64,000 nucleotides of DNA from Patellaria atrata CBS 101060 (taxonomy: Eukaryota > Ascomycota > Dothideomycetes > Patellariales > Patellariaceae): the NCBI GenBank assembly GCA_010093705.1, contig MU006101.1, positions 347,614 to 411,613 on the forward strand, read 5' to 3'. Positions 9,676 through 21,084 of the stretch are shown here, one piece after another. Under the pieces are notes generated by a model. It ran no database searches. It was not told where the DNA came from and saw only the letters and a list, made by a program, of their open reading frames with translations. The translations under genes were made by a program, and so were the position numbers. Each line of letters starts with the position of its first letter. Positions within the stretch are counted from its first letter, which is position 1.

Positions 9676-10000
9676 TCAGGCACCGAACCACTCTACGAAA
9701 GCTGTTATGTCATTCACCAGACTCAAGACCCTCTGAATATACTCTTGAGAGCAAGAAAAAGAGCATTCAAAAGCACCACAGCTTAAACCTGAGCCGGAGC
9801 CTCTCTTCACGAAGTTTGCAAACTTGCATATGACTTATATAAACAAGCAGAGGACTTGCAATAGGATGAAGTTCATCACTTTAAGAAGGAGTATAGACGC
9901 GCTATTAGCTTTACAAGCGTCCACAATCATCTTCGCTAATTTCGGGGAATGAAGAAGTGACTGAGGTGTTGTTGGTGATGACGTTCAGTAGTTGGGCCAT
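9676..10000 (-). pseudogene. Decayed copy of an array membrane protein
   Basis: From an ATG at 10000 the frame runs 29 codons (MAQLLNVITNNTSVTSS...) to a stop at 9913-9911. In the next frame, coding-like sequence continues (SASILLLKVMNFILLQVLCL), meets one TAA, then stays open to a TGA at 9676 with a tail ending EYIQRVLSLVNDITAFVEW. Layout and residues resemble the fifth member (hydrophobic LLFLLLLRFL core, then YVARELL...FEWLEAAL). One frameshift and one nonsense codon would explain it. A CTATAAAA box lies 148 bp upstream, as in intact members. The relationship is by eye only. Confidence 0.45.
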
Positions 10001-10592
10001 TTTTAGGGTGTTGTTGGTAGTTGTTGTGTAGGTAGTGGTATGATTTGTTTTGTTTTGTTATGTTGAGGTGATGTTCCACGATGTGAATATATTCGTAGTG
10101 TAATAAGGTTTTGGATCTATGGTATAATTGTCGGCCCTAAGCACACGTTTTATAGGAGTGGAAGAGATATTGTACAATCAACTAGTTTGAGTATTGTCAG
10201 GTCATAATGTTCTCGATAGAAGCTTTGTTGAGCGTTAAGATGTGTTTGTTACCATACCAAAGACTACATTGTGCTCATCTCCTTTGTCCCGGTTCAAAAT
10301 ATCTTCATTCTTATATTGTACGGTTTGTGTACAGTGCTGTAAATTTAATGCATACTGTTCAAACTCCAAACTAGCTCCATAATTGAACGCGAAGAAATAA
10401 TATAGTTGGAAAGTAGATAAGGACAAACAGGTTCCTTCTTACTTTACCATTCAAGTCCTTCTTAACGCAAATTAAGTCTCACGATACACAGTTCATGCAT
10501 TCACATACCCAGCCAAAAGTTAGTTCAGTTTCCTTCATTCCATTCTACTTTCTACCCAGAATAGCATGATCTAGTGTTTCGTCTCAAGCCAC
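10001..10592. other. Former promoter of the decayed copy; 3' region of the fifth array gene
   Basis: Besides the CTATAAAA at 10148-10155 and TTG/GTT-rich stretches near 9996-10060, nothing is recognisable. Confidence 0.5.
10148..10154 (-). promoter_or_regulatory. TATA box (CTATAAAA) retained before the decayed copy
   Basis: CTATAAAACGTG on the minus strand, 148 bp before the ATG at 10000. Its survival suggests that the copy decayed recently or is still transcribed. Confidence 0.5.
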
Positions 10593-11003
10593 TCATTCCT
10601 TCTCTCCTTCTGGACTCCCATTCCTCAACGCCTTAACCCGTTCAACCAGCCCTCCCAAAGCGGCCTCAAGCCATTCAAACACTTCTATCACAATCGTTGC
10701 TAACAGCTCCCGCGCAACATATGTCTTCGCCAAACTAGCCATCAAGATAGAGATGAACACCATTGTATGTGCAATCGAATGTAGGGTCCTCGCACAATAA
10801 GCAAGAAACGTCAGTATCTTGTCCAAGAACCTCAATAGCAGTAGGAACAAGAGGGCAGAGGTGAGATTGCTCCCGTTTCCTATCTCAGCGATGGTCGTCA
10901 GGCCAAGATCAACTTTCGGAAAGACGGTGATAATCCAGGCCATGGCCATTGAAGAGATGTAGTTAGAAACGCGAGTGGAAGTGACTCGGAAGATGCTTGT
11001 CAT
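10593..11003 (-). CDS. Short membrane protein, fifth array member
   Basis: A 136-residue single-exon protein of unknown function. After an N-terminus with a weakly hydrophobic stretch (about 15-30) comes a strongly hydrophobic block, LTSALLFLLLLRFL (about 47-60), continuing as a second hydrophobic run to about residue 92. An amphipathic segment (ELLATIVIEVFEWLEAALGG) and a short charged tail (NGSPEGEKE) follow. It is much shorter than its neighbours because it lacks their Pro/Ser-rich tail. The promoter carries the array's CTATAAA box at 166 bp. It could be a truncated relic, but the frame is clean and closed by a normal stop. Confidence 0.6.
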   Translation of the reverse strand: MTSIFRVTSTRVSNYISSMAMAWIITVFPKVDLGLTTIAEIGNGSNLTSALLFLLLLRFLDKILTFLAYCARTLHSIAHTMVFISILMASLAKTYVARELLATIVIEVFEWLEAALGGLVERVKALRNGSPEGEKE

Positions 11004-12149
11004 GTTGTTTGCGTTTGGTTGTGGTTGGTTGAAGATGTTGGTTATTGTGAAGGGTTTGGAAGTTGTTGGTATCTTCAGTCGCCTTTGGAGGTTTGAATGT
11101 GAAGAGTGGTGTTTGAAGGTTGAGTGGTTGAGTTGTGAAGATTAGAGATCGGTTGAGGGCGAAGGATTTTTTATAGGGGTTAACTTATTTTCTATTACGG
11201 ACAATGTAATGGGTAAACCCCACGGTGTAGTGCTAGAAAAACGAGGACTGAATTTTCCTCATTCCCTTCTTTATCGTATTTGGCATTCTTCACTTACTAT
11301 ACGCTTTTTATACACACAACGATGTACTGTCCAATATATCTCCTTGTGATTTCTTTTGCTCTGTACTACTCAGCTCGTGAGTCTCGGTATAGTAAGCGTA
11401 CAACAGGAGGACTGCAGTCAGAAAGAATATCAGTTGTTCCTTTCCAGATGAATGAAATACCCCATATAGAGGCAAGGGCATGGGGATACGACCTTTCAAA
11501 TGCAACGAAATAAGAATCTTACTATTACCGTAATATTCACAAATAATCAGAGCGTACCGTTGCGAAAAGACCAGGGTCAAATAGTAAGCATTTCCTGGAT
11601 CTATATGACTTCTTCACCCTTCCCTAATTAGTGCCCAAGACTTCTACTGCACGATCTGGTTCATTACCAATGACCACTAACCACAATACAGTTCGGCTTC
11701 CGCTCATAAGATGCCCTCATAACCTTTCCAGTCGCCTAAAAAGCTCCACTAGGTTTGTGAGAAGCTCCGAGCCGCAAGATGAACTCTGTTTCACGAAGTA
11801 TCAAAGGAACAATGTTTGAATAACAACGATAGCGAGTACCAGGAAGCGGAGGACACTGAAGGAGTTCCTCGCCCTTCTTTCTCGACTGAATGCGTGTAAT
11901 GAAGGAGAAGTCCAAAACGGGGCTAACGTTGGCAGCGCGGTTGAGGAAGCTTAGAGAACATTTACTATTCAGGTGGGTTTATTGTGATAAATTGAGTGTC
12001 TCGGTCAAATGGTTTGCGCGAATTTTTACTATGTTTAAGTAGAATTTTATGGCTATATTTGCGAGTCTGTGTTACCAGAGGTGCTTCTTGAGGGGGGTAG
12101 GAGGACCGATTGGCATTTTGTATCTTGGGGAAATACATCTACTATTCCC
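11004..12149. other. Promoter of the fifth array gene and spacer to LAA1
   Basis: The TATA box is at 11169-11175. The remaining kilobase holds only short overlapping frames on both strands (for example 11280-11580) without similarity or consistent promoters. It marks the end of the array; the LAA1 3' end lies at 12150. Confidence 0.5.
11169..11175 (-). promoter_or_regulatory. TATA box (CTATAAAA) of fifth array gene
   Basis: CTATAAAAAATCC on the minus strand, 166 bp before the ATG at 11003. Confidence 0.65.
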
Positions 12150-15100
12150 TCAAAAGTCCATCTTAAGAGCAATAGTCGGCGCTTCCCTCTCCTCCTCACT
12201 CTTCTTCCTCCCCAGTCCACCAGCCGCACTCTTCACCAGTTCCTCCAACACTTTCCTCTCGCCCTCTTCCATTGCTCCCACCGCAGCCCTGAACACAACT
12301 TGGTTTGCAGCCGCAATTTCCAGCAACCTCGCACCAGTTTCTCGTCTCGTACTCTCGTCATTCTTCGCCCTCACCACTAGGGTCGGCACGACAACTCCCA
12401 TCGCGGCCTGCACCTGTTTCAGCTCTCTCAGAGACGAGACCCACGCCACGAGCGCTTGGACGATGATGGTCCGAGCATCTTCCAGACCTTCTACCTCGGA
12501 AGGGCACGCGAGAAAGCCGAGTAGATGAGGCAGTAAGTGAGCTACAATAGCGTGTTCTGTAGCATTCCTCTTGGGAAGAAGCAGCAGAGAGCGTGCACAA
12601 CTAGCCGCAACCTTACTAGTCATCCTACTATCAAGAGAATCTGCGAGCTCGGCGATGAATCGAGCTATCAGAGGGTCCGCGGCATCAAAAGCTGAGGAGG
12701 CTGAGCTCAGGAGCACCGTCGAGGCGAGGAGAGTATTTTTCTCGCAGGGGAGCGCGGCGTCGGAATCGCGCTTCTGGGCGTGCTTGAGGATAGCATGAAA
12801 GCGAGCAAGTGTAGTGTGAAGCTGTTGGCTTGTTTCGGAGCGATTGGAGCCGTGCGAAAGCGAGGCAATGAAGCGCCGAAGAATGGGGAGGGAGAGGGGG
12901 ATAACGGTTTCTTGACATGAGGCCGTGGCCAGAATTGAGGCAAAGATGTTGAGGATGCAGGCGTGGAGATCTGTCTTGATAATTGAAGGGAAGATGGCTG
13001 CAGCGTCTACGAGCGAAGAGACGGCGAGGGTGAGAAGGTTGACTGATTCATCAGTTAGGAATTTGGGTGCTTGATTTCTGTTCTCGCTCAAGTTAGGTAC
13101 CAGGCCGCTTAGGACCAGCACCATGATTCTAGTAAGCTCGAAAAGCTGTTCGATATCTTCTGTGAGTTGCTCTTCACCGGGAGGTCCATGGGAGGTCGTC
13201 CTGGCCGATGGATGACCCAGACACAGGTTCCGAGCAATCTCAACAATGACTGCCTGTATTGGAGGACCTTCTGTTAATACAAGGCGGTCTAACATATCTG
13301 TCGTCTCGGTAAATACAACTTCCTGGTATATCGCATGGCCAGATACAGACGGACGGAGGATCTTCTTGAGCGCCTGGAGTATGGAAAGTGTTTGGTCTTT
13401 CGAAGCTTGAGAATCGCCGGTCCTGCTGACAAGTGCCTCAAAGGCAAGCCCGAAGAGCACAAAAAAGAAAGCCACCGGTTCGTCACGATAATTGATATCG
13501 CTGGACTTCACAGGCACTCCAGGAGTTGTTCCGTCAGTCTTCCCGTCAAGGGCGTCAAATACGAATTCACTATCCTCCTCGATAAGACTTGCGATAGCAT
13601 CAACAAGATTTAACCATGAATCTTGATAGAACTAGATCATGTCAGCGATATTTTCTATGAGAAACTGTGAGGTATACATACCTTTAGCAAAGTTTCCCGG
13701 TTCAAAGCAGCATAGATCATATCCAAACTACCTGAGAGCGAAGCCGCACCAGCTGCTGTCGAGATATCCGGTTCGAATCGAAGACGAGCGAATTCTCTGA
13801 GCGATGCAAGCCATAGAGGAGTTAACCTCGCAATATGGGGTTTAACAACCTCGACAAGATATTTCTGTTCCGCGCTCGCGATCTGAAGTTCAGCCCACGC
13901 GGAGAAGACAGCCATTTTCACCATGACTTGTGCATTGGAGCTCAGCCCTTGTAGATCACCAATTGCTGCTGTTTCAGATTCACCTATAACTGAGGTCATT
14001 AAATTGTTCCTTGAACAAATCAAATATCAGCACTTACTGGAAAAATTGTCTAGAGCGGAAACCAAGAGTTTTAATATCCTGCCCATGCGGTCTACATCCG
14101 TCACGATTCCGGTAGCAATAAAAGTCGCGCAGACGTTGACCGCTTCAGCTGCTAACTCCGGTGAAGAGTCAGCGGCAAATGCAGGAGTTAGTGCTGAACC
14201 GATCTGAGCTTGATACTGTTCAAGTAGAGGAGCTTCTGCAAAGTCTGGGTCAGGGGTCTTTCCGAAGATCTTTTCAAAGCATCAGCATAATATACATTAC
14301 AAATCGAGACGAAAACAGACCTTAAGAACCTGATCAATAATACGCAACCCTCTGATCCGTAGTGACGCCACGCCAGCAGTCGATGCAGAGAATGCAATCC
14401 GAACAACGTCAGCGATACGTTGCTGGAGAGCAAATTCAGCAGCCGAATCCTCATGAGAGGCAGCATCTCTTCCGCACGTAGCAATGAGTTCGCTAAGGCA
14501 ATCCATTGCAAAAGTCCTGACCTGCCACTTTAACAGTTCCTGGGTCGAGTTTGCCCCACCAGCATTATCCTCTTGTCCAGTCCCAGAAGCAGCAGCGAAA
14601 CCAGCTGCCTCCTCATCTTGCAGCTCGGGAAAACCAGAAGCTTTGCTCGTAGATTCTGATTGAACCTTCTCGGGGGTTTTCATGACTTTGGTTAAAACAA
14701 CGTGACATCGCTGGACCCATTCCGCTGTATTTGATAGTCCAGTCTGTTGTAGCCAATTTCGAACAATACTCCGAACAACGTCATGTTCGGGAACAGAATT
14801 GAGAGCCTGCCATAACTGTTCTTCTAAGCCGGGTTCCGCTGTACTAATGACATCTTCCGCATTCCTCCGCATCAAGTTATGTAGACCATCCAGAGCCATA
14901 TCCCGGATTTGTAAAGATGGCGATTGTAAGTCATGTTGTAACTTCCGTACATACTCGGAAAACTCCATATGTCCAGATGCATAAAGGTACATATGCTCTT
15001 GACATCTTGCAGTCTCTAATAGAACAAGTATATCACCTTCAGTTTGGAACTGACTAATTAAGATCATGATCATATCCCGTGCTTTTGCTTGGTCTTGTAG

Positions 15101-18100
15101 GTCTGGTCCTAAGACGTTGATGATGCTGTCGATGCACCTCACAATCACAGCTTCCGAAGGGAGGTCAAATTCGAGATCCGAAGACCCCAGAGAGTCCGTC
15201 TCGGTGTTGTGGCTATCATTGACATATAGCTGAGCGAGCATCCCTAGGGTGCTGGTTACATATCCGGAGAAAGACAAGCACGCGGAGTCTGCCACGCGTG
15301 AAAGGCTGTCTAGAGCCCAAAAGTGTACAGTCGGGTGTGGATCGCTGCATAGAGACATGATTATACTTAGGATATTCTTCAGATGGAAACCAGCAGCCAT
15401 ACCACCCAATTGGGAGTGGATGCATCCGAGAGCAAGAGCGCAGCCCGCTCGAGCGTTAGGGTCTCGATTTGCAATTATATGATCAACAATATGGTTGACT
15501 TCATTAGTAGTGAAAGCGTTGCCAGAACAGCTGCAAATCCTCCCTAGTGCTTCAGCAGCGATATTACGCACATATGGGTCTGGGTTAATCACAAAACCCT
15601 AAGCATATATTAGTTAAACCTCATGTTCGAACACGAGAGTTACATACGTGGAGCAATTCTTGCATTGCCTTCTCAACAGCAAGACCTCGTATCTCTCCAG
15701 AAGCAGATTTGGTTTCTTTTACAGTGACTTTTAGAGCTGATAGTAGTGCAAGAGATATGTTGACTATCATTGCAGCTTTTCTTGCAGGATCTCGTTGAAG
15801 ACTAGACGCTGATAGAAAGGATGACAATTGCTCCAAAATACTCTCTTGTACTTTTGGGGTCTGAACAGGTAAAGCAACCGCAAAAAGCTGTATTGCTGAA
15901 TTCACAACTTCAGTAGATGGTGGATCTGGTTGGTCAAATGAATCGAGAGCGGTGTCGATATACAGCGAGATGGAATCGTGCTCTTGCCCTCCGCATATTG
16001 GGGATAGAAGCTAATTTGAGGTCAGTTTCGCTTAAAAATATATACAGGTCCTTCTCATAACCTACAGTTTGGTCAACTTGGGCCTCCGGTCCGCCCCTTG
16101 TCACCCAGTGATGATCGGTTTTCGAGTCCTGCTCTCCAGGTAACGGTTTTATATCGAACCCTCGTATTAGACCTGTTACGCCAAAGCCAGAATTATCTCC
16201 AATCTCCCAGATGCTTTCAAAAGTCGCAGAGGAGGTGGCAATTGATGTGCTAAGGGAACTAGGGGCATAGTTATCAGGACTGGCAAATGAAGAGAGCGCG
16301 AGGGGCAATAAGTTAGTCTGCAACAAGGTCTCACTGCTGCCAGCAGGGTTTAGGTTAATAAGTTTAGTGTAGCATTGCAATACCCTTCGACGAACCATCA
16401 AGTCGAAGTCATGGAGCTGTAATGAAGGAGAAAGGCGCTGAGATATGTCATCTGTTGTCTTTCTACTTGGTAAGCCATTAAGAAACAGGCTCGTATTTTG
16501 TAACATAGCCGCAAGCCTCTTCGTTACGTCTGTAGTTAGAAGTCGACTGTTGAATTCAAGAAACGCGAGGATGGAACCTAACGCGCACTCACGCACATGA
16601 GCTAGAAAGCTGAGCTCGAGGACATTCCTTTGAACCATATGATCTTTGTTCAAGGGCTTAGGTAGAGCATTTTTCCAAAGAAGGAGGAGCTGTGATAAAT
16701 GAATCTTGACAAAACTTGGACCCAAGGACATTAATCCGCCAATAAGCACCCAGGCTACCTGTATCTGAGTACTGGAGATTCTCAAATCTGAAGAACTACT
16801 CGATTTCAGGAGACTGGTAGCTTGCGATAGCACACGTGAGTTCACATCAACGGAACCATACAGTGGTTGAGCAGATGTTGTACTCAGCACAGCAGAAAGT
16901 CCATTTGCCAGGCCTACGCATCGTCGTGGGGATTTTCGTGTACCAGACAACAGACCAAGCTCACGAGTGACGCTATTCATACATATTGTGAGTACTGGTA
17001 GTAACTGCTGGGGACAAGCAAGGACAAATGCTCGGAGACATGAAGATGCGTAGACCTGAACGGTATAACTTGGATGCTGAAGGACTTGAAGAAGACCCTC
17101 GCGGCAGGACTCGGAGAAAGTGCTAAGAGCAGAGCCTAAAGACTTGGCTAGAGACGTAAGAGCACTCAGAGCTCCTGTCAATGTTTGCTTGCTTGGTTCA
17201 GGCCTTTCTTTCAGAGCTTGAGGATAGTCTTTCAGTATGTCATTAACGAGAAATTTAGCAGCATCGAGCTGGCCTGATTCACCCAGTAACTGGCGTCCAA
17301 TAACATCCTCTAGAACAATACGCACGTACTTGCGTGTGGTTAATTGGCGGTAACGGTTTTGAGTGATACTCGGAAAGCTGAGAAGATTATTGAAGAGATG
17401 CCGCGTGATCTCTCCGTAATTTCTCTGAACGACCGATTCACCTAGCCCTCTCAAGCCTTTAATAAGACAGACAATTATCGCCGCTCTAGCCCGGTTGCTG
17501 GTCGCAGGTTTACAGTATTGTGTAGATAGCTCCCTTAGGAGCCCACTTATACCGAATGTTAACTGTGTAGCTGGTTTTGAGGGGGCTGGAGATCCAGGGC
17601 GCTCAGCTATTTCATCTTCACCCTCAGCAATTGTTGATCTCCTCGTAGGTTTCTTCGGCTTTCGAACTACCGGAAGAGGATCTTGTCGTGGACTATCTGA
17701 GTAGCTCTTCACTAAAATAGCAGCAAGAACTGATGCGGCAGCATGTCTGACTTTCGGAGAACCACTATCCATTGCTTTCCAAATAGCACTTTGTAACTTT
17801 TCGTAGTCATTAGAGTTATCAAAAAAAGGAGTTTCTTGTACAAACTGTTCCAGACACCAGCAGGCGTTCGCTTGGACGAGAAGTCCCTTTCCAGAGGATG
17901 CAGCCGCCCGACATTGCTTCCAGATATCTCTTGAAACGGGTTCATCCATTGACCCTCGAACACCTTTGACAATCCTTCCTAGAGTCCGGAAGACGGAACT
18001 CTTGAATCCAGTGAGAGTTTGCGAAATCTTCAATTGACGTAATATGAGTGCAGATACCAGACTTGACTGGCCTATTGCACTATCGCCAGCAGCTTCAAAT

Positions 18101-18501
18101 ATGCTTCCCAATGCATGGATAGCTGCATGTTTTGCTTTTACATCTTTATCCCCCTTTCCAGTATTCAAGATAGCAATCAACTCATTTATAGATTCAAATA
18201 GCAATTTCCTGTCCCCTTTGGTGAATATACCAGCGAAGGATCTTCCTATACTGTTTCGTATAGCTTTATTGGGGGCGGGAGAGGAAAGCGTTATGAGCTT
18301 GAACAATTCCTTCTTGATATAGACCTGATGCGAAGAAGCACCGTCTGCGTCCAGCGCAGCTACATGACGAGCGAGATTAGACGAGAATGTTAAGACGTAC
18401 AGCTCCTGCTGTTCTGAGGGGAGAGCGTGTAATTTAGGTATATCGAGTTCGGGGTTCGACGAAGTACCATTAGTGGGTGCAGTCTGCTCAAGAGTTGACA
18501 T
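12150..18501 (-). CDS. LAA1: LAA1/HEATR5 family HEAT-repeat protein (AP-1 accessory factor)
   Basis: Laa1 binds the clathrin adaptor AP-1 and supports trans-Golgi/endosome sorting; HEATR5 is the animal counterpart. Six exons join without stops: 18501-16066, 16010-15648, 15598-14321, 14269-14038, 13983-13682 and 13631-12150. They give 2,030 residues, close to the 2,014 of yeast Laa1. Introns are 49-56 nt. Conserved stretches include GRSFAGIFTKGDRKLLFESI, INPDPYVRNIAAEALGR, PDPDFAEAPLLEQYQAQIG and FYQDSWLNLVDAIASLI. The protein is mostly helical HEAT repeats, with one basic/acidic low-complexity insert near residues 275-310 (KPKKPTRRS...EGEDEIAERPGSP). The first ATG in frame (MSTLEQ) sits at 18501. 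The gene is divergent from TACO1, with only 234 bp between start codons. High confidence in family; individual intron ends are inferred from frame and consensus. Confidence 0.92.
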
Positions 18502-18735
18502 CTTTAACAAGGAAATTCGTAACTCATAAAAGCATTAGGAGAAACAATCGAGGTTGTGTAGCCGCAATTTCTGTATCTTGAGCATGAAATACTTTGTTAT
18601 CCTCACGAGGAGGAATCGTCGAGGGGTTGAGATGCGGTGATTCTGTGAAGCTTCCGCATCCCTGGTCCAAGCTTGACCGCTCGGAGGTGTTTTCTACACC
18701 ACAGCATCTCACCATTTCACTCACCCCTGGCCTCA

Positions 18736-19673
18736 ATGTCCCTTTCAACTCGACAGTCTCTCCTTTTATGGAGGGTGTCGAATGAATACATATGTTTGAG
18801 ATGCCAGAGTCGGCGGCTCTCAACCTCAGACTTCCTAGGATCAGGTCACAGCAGATGGTCCACTATCAAACATGACAAGGGGAAGAATGATGCACGAAAG
18901 AACAAGGAACGCTCCGTTTTTTCCAATGAGATAGCTACAGCAGCAAAATGCAAGTGCGCTTTAAAGATACATAGTAACTTTATGCTAATCTTAAGTTTGC
19001 AGTATTCGGCGCCAATCCCGATCAAAATCCTCGTTTAGCTTTAATAATCACGAATGCGAAGAAAGCTGGTTTCCCTAAGGCTAGCATCGAAGCAGCAATA
19101 GCCAGGGGACAAGGCGTTTCCGCATCGGGTGCCGCATTGGAGGCTGTGACTGTCGAAGCAATACTCCCCCCATCCGTTGCGGTCATCATTGACTGCCAGA
19201 CCGATAATAAGCTACGCACTCTCGCCGATGTTAAGTTTGCGGTCAAGAAGTCGGGCGGGACTGTCACGCCCATTGAATACATGTTCGAGAAGAAGGGTAG
19301 AATAGTCTTCAAGCAGAAAGATGGTATTGGTGTAGACGAAATACTAGAGCCGGCATCAGAAGCCGGAGCCGTGGATGTCGCAGAGGGTGAACAGGGAAAT
19401 GTGGTCGTGTACACGGAAGTCAATGACACGAAATCCACAGCGCTAGGACTATCTAAAGACCTAGACTTAGAGGTCGAGAGTTCAGAGATAATATACGATG
19501 TAAACGAAGACACCAAGGTCGAACTCGAAGATGAAGAATCTATAAAGCCGCTCCACGAGTTCATCGACAAGTTAGAGGGTATACACGGCTTTTCAGGGCT
19601 GTATATAAATGCCGCTCAGGGATCCTTAGACGATGCAGCTTGGGCTGAACTAAAGAGTAGAGTCTCCGCATAG
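18736..19673 (+). CDS. TACO1: Mitochondrial translational activator of YebC/TACO1 family
   Basis: TACO1 (yeast Dpc29) promotes mitochondrial translation, in mammals chiefly of COX1. Exons 18736-18949 and 19003-19673 encode 294 residues. The intron starts GCAAGT rather than GT; only this GC donor joins AAK to LFGANPDQNPRLALIITNAK in frame. The start at 18736 opens a mitochondrial-type leader (MSLSTRQSLLLWRVSNEY, then Arg/Ser-rich). The YebC signature (GHSRWSTIKHDKGKNDARKN) follows at about residues 37-56, then KKAGFPKASIEAAIARGQG and the central domain with a VTPIEYMFEKKGRI stretch. The C-terminal third is acidic. It is divergent from LAA1 and convergent with PET100, another complex IV biogenesis gene. 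Confidence 0.92.
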
Positions 19674-19900
19674 CGTACATAATCTGTAAAGTAATGTACA
19701 TTAGATCCCGTAAAAGCCATACAGACTTGTACAACAATTCCCTACGCCCGCAATGCTGCTCTTTTGACCGCTTACAGTAGTCTTCAATCTTTATTGATAC
19801 CACCATCCATATGACCATACATCCATATTTACAATCATTCCTCATTGAATTCAGTGACGCTCGATTCGATTCCATGACACCCACTCTTCTCCCCTCCACC

Positions 19901-20235
19901 TTACTCACCATCAACCCTCCCTGTTATCTCCATCTGCCTCCTCTGTTCCTCCTCCTTCCTTAACCGTGCATCCCTCAGCGCCAATCTCCTCGCTTTCAGT
20001 CTCTTCAACTCTGCCTCTATATCCTCCCTTTCCGTTGGAATCTTGTTAACCTGATTCGGATTGGGCCAGAAATCGGGGACTGAAAAGCGCTGATCGAGGT
20101 TGGTACCGAAGTAGTACATGATGCCGATGGGGAAGAGGATGTACATCCCGAACTACAGGAGACTCGGTCAATGGGGAATCTGAAAGAGGGGGTCAGGTAA
20201 CTTACTTTGAACACTTCGAGGTTGGGACCGCCCAT
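19901..20235 (-). CDS. PET100: Cytochrome c oxidase assembly factor Pet100
   Basis: Pet100 is an inner-membrane chaperone for assembly of complex IV. Exons 20235-20206 (10 codons) and 20152-19901 give 93 residues; the 53-nt intron has a GTAAGT donor and a TGTAG acceptor. The N-terminus MGGPNLEVFKFGMYILFPIG is the family signature. It continues as a single TM helix (to about residue 26), then FGTNLDQRFSVPDFWP, then a charged coiled-coil tail (about 50-90, EELKRLKARR-like). The start was chosen at MGGPNL, which is the family N-terminus. Its 3' end faces TACO1 across 227 bp. Confidence 0.93.
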
Positions 20236-21084
20236 TTTCGCAAAACTATTCCGATGCGTGGTAGGGAGTTGTGGGGAAGATATCAGTGTTATGAGGATGG
20301 TATTAACTTCGTCTATAATCAACTCGTACCAATTGGTTAAGATCCTGCTGATAGAGGTTCTTTGTGTGCTTAATCTTCAGACTTGCGGTGGTGCGTAAAT
20401 CGCGAGAATCACTAAATGCGCCACACCTGTAGCCACAGATACCTTAGTCATACCTTCCAGGATGCATCAGCCACCAGCCTAAAGTTCTTCCCATCTGTAC
20501 TTTAACCTGACGACTTCAGCAACAGATCCATACAAGGAAGTAATTATTTTGCCAAAATAAATCATTTTCTCCCTCTTCGGCAAATCTAAGAGTATGAAAT
20601 GAGGTCAGTAATTGCTGCCAATATTAGTTCAACGAAGCGGAGTCCACAGTAACAGCAGAATAGGAGGATACCTTAGAGATATAAAGTATGGATCTCTTAA
20701 TTAAGTGTCACATCGGGGCACCGTAGGGTCAGGGGTATGTAAAGAGCTATGTAAATAACAAAGGGAAAAGGGGAAAAGTAAATCATTAGACGTTAGAATG
20801 CAAGCGTAATATTCTTACGATTTCAGTGCTAGAAATTTGAATGGTATGGTTCAGTAGGTGTAGAGAAGAGCTTAGTATTGAGAAAGTTGGAAACAAAGAA
20901 AGCAGCTATGGAGGAGTGGTTGAAGTTGTTCAATAATAGGAGGAGTAATTTGCAAAAAGGGAGAGACAAAAAGCGTAAGAATGCAATCTTTTTTAGACAC
21001 AAATATCCCCCAGCAGTCACACCACCACGTGATATCCCCAGTCCCGCACTCACCACCTTACATACAATCGAGGGAGAAAATAAC
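20236..21084. other. Intergenic, AT-rich, no gene seen
   Basis: Contains the PET100 promoter and then AT-rich sequence with many stops in all frames. A frame of about 86 codons at 20829-21089 has no similarity or start context and is not called. Confidence 0.55.

Noticed and set aside
12049-12528. 159-codon plus frame over the LAA1 3' end
   Set aside because: Antisense to the LAA1 C-terminus, which is supported by family similarity and splice structure.
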